A stretch of DNA of 33,997 nt from an uncultured Verrucomicrobia subdivision 3 bacterium. Its GTDB lineage: Bacteria; Verrucomicrobiota; Verrucomicrobiia; Limisphaerales; UBA8199. The stretch spans positions 1 to 33,997 of the forward strand of contig CAIWJG010000332.1 of NCBI GenBank assembly GCA_903912925.1, written 5' to 3'. The notes under the pieces are model-generated. The model searched no databases. It saw nothing but the letters and a program-made list of their open reading frames with translations, and was not told where the DNA came from. This document shows, piece after piece, positions 1-6,756 of this stretch; position 1 is the stretch's first letter; every line of letters starts with the position of its first letter. The position numbers and the translations under genes are program-made.

Positions 1-172
1 CGGGCAAGCTCAGGTTCATGGCGGGCTGCTTGCCGGCTTCGTTTAGCGCGACCAGCAGCCGCTCGGCCTCGGCCTCGTCTTTGGTCTTGAGGCTCTGGAA
101 GGTTTTTGGGGTGTGGTCGAAGGCGTCGTAAACGCTCTTGCCGCGGAGGAATAGGCGATACCATTCTTTCAT
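1..172 (-). CDS. Tyrosine-type site-specific integrase, N-terminal part (cut by window edge)
   Basis: The minus strand from an ATG at 170-172 stays open to the window edge, giving about 57 residues beginning MKEWYRLFLRGKSVYDAF and continuing with a DEAEAERLL helix. A basic N-terminus followed by a 'read of the cargo sequence' phrase and an E/A-rich helix is what I know from the arm/core-binding region of phage-type integrases in Verrucomicrobiota; the catalytic R-H-R-Y domain would lie outside the window, so the class is not proven. The gene faces away from the tRNA-Cys 170 bp to its right, the usual position of an integrase just inside an element inserted at a tRNA 3' end. A 6-bp hairpin (174-191, arms gctcga/tcgagc) sits directly before the start codon. 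Confidence 0.6.
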   Translation of the reverse strand, partial: MKEWYRLFLRGKSVYDAFDHTPKTFQSLKTKDEAEAERLLVALNEAGKQPAMNLSLP

Positions 173-344
173 AGCTCGACGTTTATCGAGCCTATCCCAG
201 AACCGATTTCCACGGTTAGCACATCACGGCGTAACCTTGCCGCAATACTGAGGGCATCTTTCGGCTATCGCTCAGTTGTTAGCCAAACCGTTAGCCATTG
301 GCTTTCCCAGATTCCTAACACTTTTCTGCATACGCAGTTAGCGA
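173..344. other. Putative attachment-site region with GTTAGC repeats
   Basis: This gap between the integrase start and the tRNA 3' end holds four direct copies of GTTAGC (215-220, 278-283, 290-295, 337-342), the middle two 12 bp apart as GTTAGCC(A). It also holds a small hairpin at 174-191. Short repeated boxes beside an integrase gene and a tRNA 3' end are typical of arm sites for integrase or excisionase binding. That reading is inference; no core crossover duplicate is visible because the other end of the element is outside the window. Confidence 0.35.
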
Positions 345-419
345 TGGAGGCGAGGGTCGGAATTGAACCGACGCATGAGGCTTTTGCAGAGCCCTGCCTT
401 ACCACTTGGCTACCCCGCC
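345..419 (-). tRNA. tRNA-Cys (anticodon GCA)
   Basis: On the minus strand a full cloverleaf can be drawn. The acceptor stem GGCGGGG (413-419) pairs with CCTCGCC (349-355) with one G-U. The D arm follows as GCCAAGTGGTAAGGC. The anticodon loop is CTGCAAA with anticodon GCA, and the T arm is TCGGTTCAATTCCGA. The discriminator base is U (348), as expected for cysteine tRNAs, and CCA is encoded (345-347). The 3' end points towards the integrase gene, so this tRNA is the likely insertion target of the element at the left edge. Confidence 0.95.
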
Positions 420-529
420 ACCGACCGTGCGAGGAAGTCTAACCCACTCCAATGAGCACGCAAGCCTTCATTCGCTTCGGTCGCTGGATGCGGCCGGCGC
501 GCTTACAAAAGAAGAATTGTTGGGCTTGT

Positions 530-897
530 ACCTCTGTCCGACATGACCGACCGGCGGCGCTGTCTCGGTGCGGAGACGGGCAAGTGCTATGGGATACACG
601 CGACCGACGCGCAGGTGGGGCTCGATACTGGTCGCTGACGGGAGAATGTAGATGCCGACGGGGAAGTGGCTCGAGGTATCACAGGCGGGCAAGACGCTGG
701 AGGTCTTGCCCCGGGGCGACCTTGGGTCAAGGATTTGCGCCTCGCCCGTGCCAGCAGATGGCAGGCTGTATCTGGCGACCACCGGCGGCTGGCTATGGGC
801 AGTCAGCCAGGGGAAGGAGCGGGCGCGAGCCTCCAGAAGACCCGGAACAAATGGCATGAAGCGCCTCGGCTTGGAGCGGGGCGCAAACAGGCAATGA
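530..897 (+). pseudogene. Degraded PQQ-type beta-propeller protein (C-terminal remnant)
   Basis: No single frame is intact, but three consecutive frames read as one propeller sequence. CLGAETGK is encoded at 561-584, then VLWDTRD in another frame from 584, then WGSILVADGRM in a third frame from 616. An in-frame TAG (649-651) follows where a tyrosine would be expected. The reading then continues with TGKWLEVSQAGKTLEVLP, DLGSRICASP and DGRLYLATTGG up to the stop at 897. 'LDAKTGK-VLW', 'GSIxxADGRLY' and 'ASPxxADGRLY' are the hallmark phrases of PQQ_2/BamB-like blades. At least two frameshifts and one stop make it non-functional. The family call is from motif memory and not from an alignment. Confidence 0.6.
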
Positions 898-1308
898 CCC
901 GGGAACGCGAGCGTCCCCGCGAGCCCAAACATCTTCACCAATCTCCGTAAATCAGGTCTCGCGAGGACGCTCGCCCTCCCGGTTTTGCCGTTGGCTGCTT
1001 AGCCCGGTTTGGGGAGGTGCGCGGTGCCAGAATCCTTCTCTGCAAGCCCCCATAAAACTATTCCCCCATCCCCAATTCATTCTTGCCCGCACCCCGCCCC
1101 ACTCCTATAACCACAACCATGCGGAACGATTGGGAAACGGACCCGGCATACGACAGCGCACAACGCCTGCCCGCCTTCGCTGCTTGGCTCCGGAGCTTGG
1201 TTGGTGCAACCCTCCCGATAATGAGACTTGGGAAGACTTCCACGTTGCTCGGTTATTATGGCGTTAACGTGGGAGTCTTTCCATGCTAGTAAGTAGCCGC
1301 GACCTGCC
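898..1308. other. Intergenic stretch without a recognisable gene
   Basis: About 410 bases lie between the propeller remnant and the next gene. Short open frames exist on both strands (for instance 1083-1289 plus and 1077-1610 minus), but they lack recognisable motifs and one overlaps a better-supported gene. A GC-rich phrase near 958-985 (gcgaggacgctcgccctccc) resembles the dispersed repeats of this genome. I see no RNA gene or clear promoter here. Confidence 0.4.
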
Positions 1309-2124
1309 ATGAAATCGAATGGTCCCGGTTGGCGCGTGGTTCTGCGTGGCGTCGCCTTTTGGTGCCTGGTCCTGGGGGGTGCCGTCCTGGTCGTTCTCGG
1401 GTATGTGGGCATCGTTATGCCGGACATCGTCTCCCTGTTCGTGCTCGGCTGGCTGCTGTTCGTGTTAGGGGTAGTGGTGCTGGCTGGCGCGTTGAGATAC
1501 GCGGTTGCCAAAGCGGCAAGGGAACACCGGCGCTCCGCGGCAGCTACCGCTGCCCTTGTCACCTGCGTGATCTTCGTGCTGTTGAGTCCGTGCCTGCTGA
1601 GAAAACGCACCGTGCCGCTTGTCTCAGATGGCAGGGTGGTGGCAGTTGCGAAACGGCCTTTCCCATGGGGCGAGAACGCCTTTGGCGTTTACGTTGGGAA
1701 ATCGAAGATCTTCAGCTTATGGGGGGATGCCTTTGGCTCTCCATTGTTTATTTATCCGTTTGCCGATGGTCAACGATTCTTGTGTATTGACGACGACGAC
1801 ACGTCGGTCTTGGTGTTCATTGTGGACTTTAGCGCTGCGGGTGCAAACGTCACGAATTCACCTGGATGGCCTCCTAACGATTACACTAGAAAATATTTGG
1901 CAGAAAGAGCCCCGCATGTGGTGATGGAAACGAAAGGCTCCATCCGCTTGCCAAGTTACGCGGAGGTGCAAGCAGCGTCCAGGAGCCTAGTGAAATTGAC
2001 CCCGAGCCAGCTAGAAACTGCGTCCTTTCCAAGTTGTGACCTGGGACTCTACCGGTTCTATGTTCCAATAGATTTCTTACTCAGGCAACTGGACACAAAT
2101 CGTCAGAGTTGTTGGCCATTATAG
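1309..2124 (+). CDS. Hypothetical membrane protein
   Basis: This is a 271-residue protein that I do not recognise. It has a basic N-terminus (MKSNGPGWRVVLRG) and then hydrophobic spans at roughly residues 16-38, 40-62 and 82-96, so it is probably anchored in the inner membrane by three helices. The remaining 170 residues form a soluble domain with alternating hydrophobic residues and an acidic CIDDDDTS turn near residue 160. No catalytic motif is visible. The start has no good ribosome binding site. It stands alone between the propeller remnant and a repeat-rich gap. Base composition is slightly lower in GC than the efflux genes downstream, which may hint at a different history. Confidence 0.6.
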   Translation: MKSNGPGWRVVLRGVAFWCLVLGGAVLVVLGYVGIVMPDIVSLFVLGWLLFVLGVVVLAGALRYAVAKAAREHRRSAAATAALVTCVIFVLLSPCLLRKRTVPLVSDGRVVAVAKRPFPWGENAFGVYVGKSKIFSLWGDAFGSPLFIYPFADGQRFLCIDDDDTSVLVFIVDFSAAGANVTNSPGWPPNDYTRKYLAERAPHVVMETKGSIRLPSYAEVQAASRSLVKLTPSQLETASFPSCDLGLYRFYVPIDFLLRQLDTNRQSCWPL

Positions 2125-2143
2125 TGACGATGCCTAACGGTCC

Positions 2144-2213
2144 GTTCGGCCTTCGGGTTTCGGATTTCCTTCGGATTTCGGACTTCGGATTTCGGACTTC
2201 GGATTTCGGATTT
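2144..2213 (+). repeat. TTCGGA-type short tandem repeat array
   Basis: The stretch is built from imperfect 6-7 nt units of the form TTCGGA(T/C), giving runs such as cggatttcggacttcgg. It follows the hypothetical membrane protein gene and lies between it and the convergent gene at 2424. The same unit in opposite orientation occurs at 3421-3480, and in this orientation again at 3532-3584, so this is a dispersed family and not a local slippage event. Confidence 0.75.
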
Positions 2214-2329
2214 ACCTCCTCGATTCCCCTGAAAGCGTCGCGTAACCCCACGCCTACACCCGCGCGAAACCGTCCACCCTCCTCGCCCCCACCCCGGTAA
2301 TGCAGGCCACCGCCAGGCCACCTGAAAGC

Positions 2330-2410
2330 CCGGTGGTAGCGCGGTGGTAGCGCGTTGCCCTCTCTTTTAGCTCTCTTCTGGCTCTCTTCTAGCTCTTGTG
2401 TAGCTCTTAT
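2330..2410 (+). repeat. Short repeats ggtggtagcgc and TAGCTCTT
   Basis: Two adjacent copies of ggtggtagcgc (about 2331-2355) are followed by four to five imperfect copies of (T)AGCTCTCTTCT/TAGCTCTT (about 2361-2410). The pyrimidine-rich run lies just downstream of the stop of the minus-strand gene at 2424. I see no hairpin with a T tract that would make it a classical terminator. Confidence 0.5.
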
Positions 2411-2423
2411 CCTTCGCGGGTCC

Positions 2424-3122
2424 TTATCCCTTTTTTCCGCCAGCTCGGCGGCCTGGCGGGGCTTTCGCCACCACGGGCCAGGGCGGCACAAGGGCATTGG
2501 TTAGCTGCATCTGCCCGCGGAATTCCCAACCGTCCACTTGCTGCCACGCGCGGATGAAGATGCGCGAATTGGGCGGAGGCACGCCGTATTTCCTTGTGTA
2601 TAGACGGGTGATCTCGCCCGCGTGTTCACCGGAAGTCGAGAGCAGCCCGATGAAGCGGTAGTCGCTGCAATACCCTCGGCCCGCATTAAACGGTGGCGAG
2701 GCGAACACCATGATGTCCCCAGCGAAAGGGCCACTGAGGGTGAGCTTGAGGCTCAGTTCGTACCCAACCCTGGTGATCGTAAACACGCCGACCGGGTTCG
2801 GGCTGTAGCTGGGCAGCGGCGGCGGGTCGGTCAGCGGGTCCTGGTCGCAAAGTGCCAGGACCGAGTTGAGTTTGTTGAAGAGCTGCGGCCCTTTCACGCG
2901 GTAGTATTGACCCAACCGACGCGAACGGCCGCCTTGCTCGGCCCGCTGGCGCCAGGCAATCCGCTGGTCTTCGGTTAGCTCGCTCCACATGTGCGAGAAC
3001 CGGCTGAGATCCTCGCGCGCGCGACGTTGCGCGGCGGTCGGCGGCGCCTTCCTGCCGTCCGACTCGCCACTCCTCCCGCTCTGCCAACGACCGCGTATTG
3101 TCATAAGTTTGCTGCCTTTCAC
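2424..3122 (-). CDS. Hypothetical protein of a lineage-type family (232 aa)
   Basis: This intact minus-strand gene has an ATG at 3122 and an alternative ATG six codons later (MTIRGRW). The N-terminal third is basic, with PPTAAQRRAREDLSRFSHMW and then LTEDQRIAWRQRA, which looks like a helical nucleic-acid or phage-structural type segment. The middle contains QLFNKLNSVLALCDQDPLTD, followed by a proline-rich linker and beta-rich sequence. The end contains EITRLYTRKYGVPPP and QQVDGWE. I recognise the pattern as a recurrent uncharacterised family of Verrucomicrobiota, but its function is unknown to me. A broken relative lies at 33476-33630 (DITSLYTARYGAP, NGWE). The C-terminus is a short Lys/Arg/Gly tail (RRAGGKKG). 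Confidence 0.65.
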   Translation of the reverse strand: MKGSKLMTIRGRWQSGRSGESDGRKAPPTAAQRRAREDLSRFSHMWSELTEDQRIAWRQRAEQGGRSRRLGQYYRVKGPQLFNKLNSVLALCDQDPLTDPPPLPSYSPNPVGVFTITRVGYELSLKLTLSGPFAGDIMVFASPPFNAGRGYCSDYRFIGLLSTSGEHAGEITRLYTRKYGVPPPNSRIFIRAWQQVDGWEFRGQMQLTNALVPPWPVVAKAPPGRRAGGKKG

Positions 3123-3680
3123 TCTTCGGCTGGGCCAGCCGGCGGGCCTGCGTTTTGAGCCGCCACAACCGTCTGGGCCAGCATGCTTGCAATGTGGCGT
3201 TCGTCAATACCACGGGGGACGTTGCCGTGCAACCCTGCCCCGCAGGCACCCAGCAATTCTCACTATGGGACGAATGGGACAAATGGGACGGATGGCGGAT
3301 GATCATACGTGGCCTGGAACACCCTAAAGGGTGGACACCGAACCTCCCAGCCCAGCCAAAATGAGAACTGCTGGCAGGCACCCTTAGACGCTTCTCGATA
3401 GTGACATCAGCCGCCAGCCGCCCAAATCCGAAATCCGAAGGCCGAAACCCGAAGGAAATCCGAATTCCGAAGCCCGAATCATACGCCAATCCTGCCGAAT
3501 AGAGGCCTGCCATCCGGAGGCCGGGTTCGGATTTCGGTATTCGTCCTTCTCTCGGTTTTCGGACCTCGGATTTCGGGTATCGGGACCCTCAGAGTGGTGG
3601 TGCTGTCCAGAAGCGCCCAGCACCCTTCACGCTACACGATTCACGTTTCACGTTTCATCGTTGCCCGCTAGACTCAGCTC
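3123..3680. repeat. Repeat-rich intergenic region
   Basis: Three repeat types sit here. At 3264-3296, (G)GGACRAAT-like units occur three times. At 3421-3480 there is an array of CCGAAATC/CCGAAG units, and at 3532-3584 the same family reads in the opposite sense (TTCGGATTTCGG); the two blocks could fold together into a long imperfect hairpin. At 3631-3660, short TCACG-type units (attcacgtttcacgtttca) precede thiD. Longer open frames across this region are low-complexity readings of the repeats. No gene is supported. Confidence 0.65.
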
Positions 3681-4475
3681 ATGTCCAAACGAGCACAGTT
3701 ACACGTCGCGCTGACTATAGCCGGCTCAGACAGCGGCGGCGGCGCGGGTATCCAGGCTGACCTGAAGACGTTCGCGGCGCTGGGCGTGCATGGCACGAGC
3801 GCGATTACGTGCATTACGGCGCAGAATCCGAAGGGCGTGTATGGCATCCAGGCGTGCAGCGCGGAAATCGTGCGGCGTCAGATCAAGGCGGTGTTTGATG
3901 AACTGCGCCCGGCGGCCGTGAAGACGGGGATGCTTTACTCGGCCCCGATCATCCGCGTGGTGGTGGAGTCCCTGCGCCGACATCGGGGTGTGCCGCTGGT
4001 GGTGGACCCGGTAATGGTCTCGACGAGCGGGGCGCGGTTGCTGAAGCCAGCAGCGGTCAGGGCTCTGTGCGCGGAGTTGCTGCCCCTGGCCGCAGTGGTA
4101 ACGCCGAACCTGGACGAAGCCGAGATCCTGGTCGGGGAGAAGCTATGTACTGTAGAGGACCTGCGCGCGGCGGCCCGGGAGCTGCATCGGCGCTTCGGCT
4201 GCGCGGCACTGGTTAAGGGCGGGCACCTGCGGGGGCTGAGAGAGGCTGTGGATATTTTCTACGACGGCCGGCAGGAACTGCTGCTCAGTGCTCCGTTCGT
4301 CCGGGGCGTGAGCACGCACGGCACGGGGTGTACCTACTCGGCGGCGATTGCCGGGTATCTGGCGCAGGGCTGCTCGTTGCCGCAGGCGGTGGAGCGGGCG
4401 AAGGAATACATCACTGAAGCCATTGGCCGCAGCCAAATCGCCGGCGGAAACAGCATCTTGAACTGGTTGCAGTAA
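3681..4475 (+). CDS. thiD: Hydroxymethylpyrimidine/phosphomethylpyrimidine kinase ThiD
   Basis: ThiD phosphorylates HMP and then HMP-phosphate to HMP-pyrophosphate, the pyrimidine half of thiamine, in the cytoplasm. The 264-residue length is normal. Visible ribokinase-fold features are [19 protein letters not shown] near the N-terminus (residues 12-30), KTGML at 81-85, VVDPVM at 107-112, TPNLDEAE at 141-148, VKGGH at 178-182, and the anion-hole/catalytic HGTGCT at 213-218 with Cys217. The start ATG at 3681 puts the first strand at the usual distance. No other thiamine genes are nearby, so it appears to be a stand-alone housekeeping gene beside the metal efflux block. Confidence 0.95.
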   Translation: MSKRAQLHVALTIAGSDSGGGAGIQADLKTFAALGVHGTSAITCITAQNPKGVYGIQACSAEIVRRQIKAVFDELRPAAVKTGMLYSAPIIRVVVESLRRHRGVPLVVDPVMVSTSGARLLKPAAVRALCAELLPLAAVVTPNLDEAEILVGEKLCTVEDLRAAARELHRRFGCAALVKGGHLRGLREAVDIFYDGRQELLLSAPFVRGVSTHGTGCTYSAAIAGYLAQGCSLPQAVERAKEYITEAIGRSQIAGGNSILNWLQ

Positions 4476-4532
4476 ATTTCTTGAGCAATTCGGCTGCGGT
4501 TGGGGTATAGTAGGCAGCAATTGAAACAGAAT

Positions 4533-4826
4533 ATGAGAGCACTAAGACATTTGATCGCGGCGATTCTCGTCGCTTCCATCCTCGTTCCCCTGTCCGGCCT
4601 GGCCGCTGACCAGAAGGCCGAGAAGCTTAAGCCCTATACGCTCAAGATCTGCATTATCTCCGGCGACAAGCTGGGCGAAATGGGCGATCCGTTCGTCTAT
4701 AAGTACAAGGACCGCGAGATCAAGTTCTGCTGCAAGGGCTGCCTCAAGGATTTCAATAAGGAGCCGGACAAGTATATCAAGAAGATCGAAGAGGCTGAGG
4801 CCAAGGCCAAGAAGGCCAAGAGCTAG
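4533..4826 (+). CDS. Exported YHS/TRASH-like metal-binding protein
   Basis: This is a 97-residue protein. An upstream ATG at 4500 exists, but the ATG at 4533 directly opens a clean signal peptide (MRALRHLIAAILVASILVPL, then SGLAA), so I choose it. The mature part contains KICIISGDKLGEMGDPFVY and then IKFCCKGCLKDFNKEPDKY, the pattern of the YHS/TRASH family, in which Cys pairs bind metal. A Lys/Glu/Ala-rich helix ends the protein. YHS proteins are known companions of heavy-metal efflux systems, and this one begins a run of efflux genes in the same direction, so a periplasmic metal-sensing or delivery role is inferred. The exact metal cannot be read from sequence. Confidence 0.8.
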   Translation: MRALRHLIAAILVASILVPLSGLAADQKAEKLKPYTLKICIISGDKLGEMGDPFVYKYKDREIKFCCKGCLKDFNKEPDKYIKKIEEAEAKAKKAKS

Positions 4827-4861
4827 GCGCTGCCCGGTTCGGGAACTGCTTCGGCAAAGGT

Positions 4862-5212
4862 GTGAAACGGCTGTTGGCCATTTTGTTCAGCGTGACGCTG
4901 GTTTGGGCGCAAACCGCTCCGGTGGTGTGCGCGCAAGGCACACCGGCGCCCGCAGGGCGGTCAGGCTGCTGCGGCTGTCATTGCGGCAAGGGGACTTGCT
5001 GCATGAATAAGACGTCGCCTCGGCCACAGCCAACGCCGAGTGCGCCTGCTCCCAGGGCTTCCCAGCCAGGCCAGTTGCTTCTGCTTGCGCCCGCCGCTTT
5101 GGCGTTCGTGCTGCCTGCGTTGCCGGGCTCCGCATTTTCTCCTCCAGCCGCAGCGCTGATCCGGGCTGCGGCTCTCCCGCTCTATCAGCGGAACTGCACG
5201 TTCCTGATCTGA
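4862..5212 (+). CDS. Small Cys-rich secreted protein, possible metal binder
   Basis: This 116-residue frame starts with GTG at 4862, 36 bp after the YHS gene. It has a signal peptide (KRLLAILFSVTLVWAQTAPVVCA). A dense cysteine cluster (GCCGCHCGKGTCCMN, about residues 35-49) comes next. A Pro/Ser/Ala linker and a hydrophobic stretch (LLLLAPAALAFVLPALPG), which may be a membrane anchor, follow. The cluster of seven cysteines, one histidine and one methionine is well suited to soft metals such as copper or silver. I do not recognise a named family. Its place between a YHS protein and a TolC/CusB/CusA block supports a metal-handling role, which is inference. Confidence 0.65.
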   Translation: MKRLLAILFSVTLVWAQTAPVVCAQGTPAPAGRSGCCGCHCGKGTCCMNKTSPRPQPTPSAPAPRASQPGQLLLLAPAALAFVLPALPGSAFSPPAAALIRAAALPLYQRNCTFLI

Positions 5213-5301
5213 TTTTCCAGCTTCCACGCCCGTGGTGTGTACCGTGCGGACGCATTACGGGTGCGCTCTGCTGTACCTGCACTCGATGATTTCCCTTAGC
5301 G

Positions 5302-6756
5302 ATGAAGACTTATACAACTTTGATTTTGCTCGTGCTGCTGGCCGGGTGCCGCGGCACGACCACCACGGGCGAGAAGGAAGCCCGGCGCCAGGTCCAGGCG
5401 GTCGCTGGCGCTTACCGGCCGGACGGCCGGAAGCCGGAACTACCGGCGCTGACGGCCCAGTCGAGTCTCAGCAACTTCCTGGCCTATGCCCTGTTGAACC
5501 AGCCGAAGGTGGAGGCGGCGTACTTTGATTGGGTCGCCTCGGTGGAACGGATCACGGTACAGCGATCGTTGCCGGACCCGCAACTCACGTTTCAGATGGA
5601 CATCCAGGACGTAGTCACTTCGCTCATGCCGGGGCTGATGATGAGCTTTCCGGGAATGGGCAAGCTGCGGGCAGCCGGGGCCGTGGCCGCGGCGGCAAGC
5701 CAGGGCGGCTACTTCACGTTCAAGTCGGCTTCGCTCCAGAGTGCTTTCGATGTGAAGCGGGCTTACTACCGGCTGTATTTCCTGGAGGAAAAGATTCGCG
5801 TCAACCGCGAAAACCTGGGCTTGCTGCAAGAGCTGGAGCCACTGGCGCGCGCTCAGAACGAGGTGGGCAAGGCCACGCTGCAGGACGTGCTGCGCGCACA
5901 AATCGAGCAGGAACGGCTTAACAACGATATCGTCAACCTGGAGGATTCCCGCGCGCCGCTGTTGGCCCAGTGGCAGGCCGCGCTGGGGATCGAGCCGAAC
6001 GACCCGACGCCGCCGGTGCCGGCGCGCTTTGAGTCCACGCCGCTGGACCTGGCGGCCGACAAGTGGCTGGAGCAGGCATTGGCGGAGAACACCCGCCTCA
6101 AGGCAATATCAGCGGACGTCCACGCGGCCGAGGCCGCCATTCGACTGGCCTACAAGGCGCGCATGCCGGACACGAGCGTCGGGGTCATGGCCGACGCGAA
6201 GATGAGCCCGGTTCTGTACCGGCCGTGGGGCACCGTGAGCCTCCCGCTGTGGCGGGACAAGCTGGCGGCGCAGGTGGCCGAGGCGCAGGCGAACAAGCGC
6301 GCGGGCGAAGCGCGCCTCACGGCGGAGCAGATCGGGCTGGCGGTGGACGTGGCCGAACGAGCCTTTATCTACCGCGAGACCACGCGGAACCTGACCTTGC
6401 TGCAGAACGCGTTGCTGCCGAAGCAGCGGCAATCGCTGGAGGTGGCGCGGTCGGCCTACCTGGCCGGGCAGGTGGACTTCCTGAATCTGACCGAAGCGGA
6501 GCAGACATTGTTGCGCTTCAACCTCGACGAGGTGGAAGCGCGAACGCAGCGAGAGCTGTCACTCGCGGAACTCTCTCTAATCATGCAAGGCATGCCCCCG
6601 GCCGGCGGCGGAGCCACGGGCATGGAGATATCGTCGCCGGGCATTGGGGCCGGGAAGAAAATGGGCGGCGGGGCGTCCTCAGGCGGCATGGGTTCGAGCG
6701 GTAGCGGCATGCTGCCGGGGAACTCGGCACCGCCTCCGAAGAAGATGAGCCAATGA
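5302..6756 (+). CDS. TolC-family outer membrane efflux lipoprotein (CusC-like)
   Basis: This protein forms the outer-membrane channel of a tripartite pump. It has 484 residues, with a lipoprotein signal (ILLVLLAGC, Cys16). Two outer-membrane-efflux repeats follow, at about residues 60-235 and 255-430. Their long amphipathic helices include FDVKRAYYRLYFLEEKIRVN, and the second half ends with SLEVARSAYLAGQVDFLNL, the usual equatorial signature. The last 45 residues are an unusual Gly/Ser/Met-rich tail (GGGASSGGMGSSGSG). The stop overlaps the next start by ATGA, indicating translation coupling with the adaptor gene. Together with the adaptor and RND pump it would export metal ions across both membranes. 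Confidence 0.9.
   Translation: MKTYTTLILLVLLAGCRGTTTTGEKEARRQVQAVAGAYRPDGRKPELPALTAQSSLSNFLAYALLNQPKVEAAYFDWVASVERITVQRSLPDPQLTFQMDIQDVVTSLMPGLMMSFPGMGKLRAAGAVAAAASQGGYFTFKSASLQSAFDVKRAYYRLYFLEEKIRVNRENLGLLQELEPLARAQNEVGKATLQDVLRAQIEQERLNNDIVNLEDSRAPLLAQWQAALGIEPNDPTPPVPARFESTPLDLAADKWLEQALAENTRLKAISADVHAAEAAIRLAYKARMPDTSVGVMADAKMSPVLYRPWGTVSLPLWRDKLAAQVAEAQANKRAGEARLTAEQIGLAVDVAERAFIYRETTRNLTLLQNALLPKQRQSLEVARSAYLAGQVDFLNLTEAEQTLLRFNLDEVEARTQRELSLAELSLIMQGMPPAGGGATGMEISSPGIGAGKKMGGGASSGGMGSSGSGMLPGNSAPPPKKMSQ

Noticed and set aside
452..859. 135-codon plus-strand frame
   Set aside because: Most of it is an out-of-frame reading of the propeller pseudogene; only the VLWDTRD part belongs to that gene.
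2686..3513. 275-codon minus-strand frame
   Set aside because: It overlaps the better-supported gene at 2424-3122 in another frame and reads through TTCGGA and GGGACAAAT repeats.
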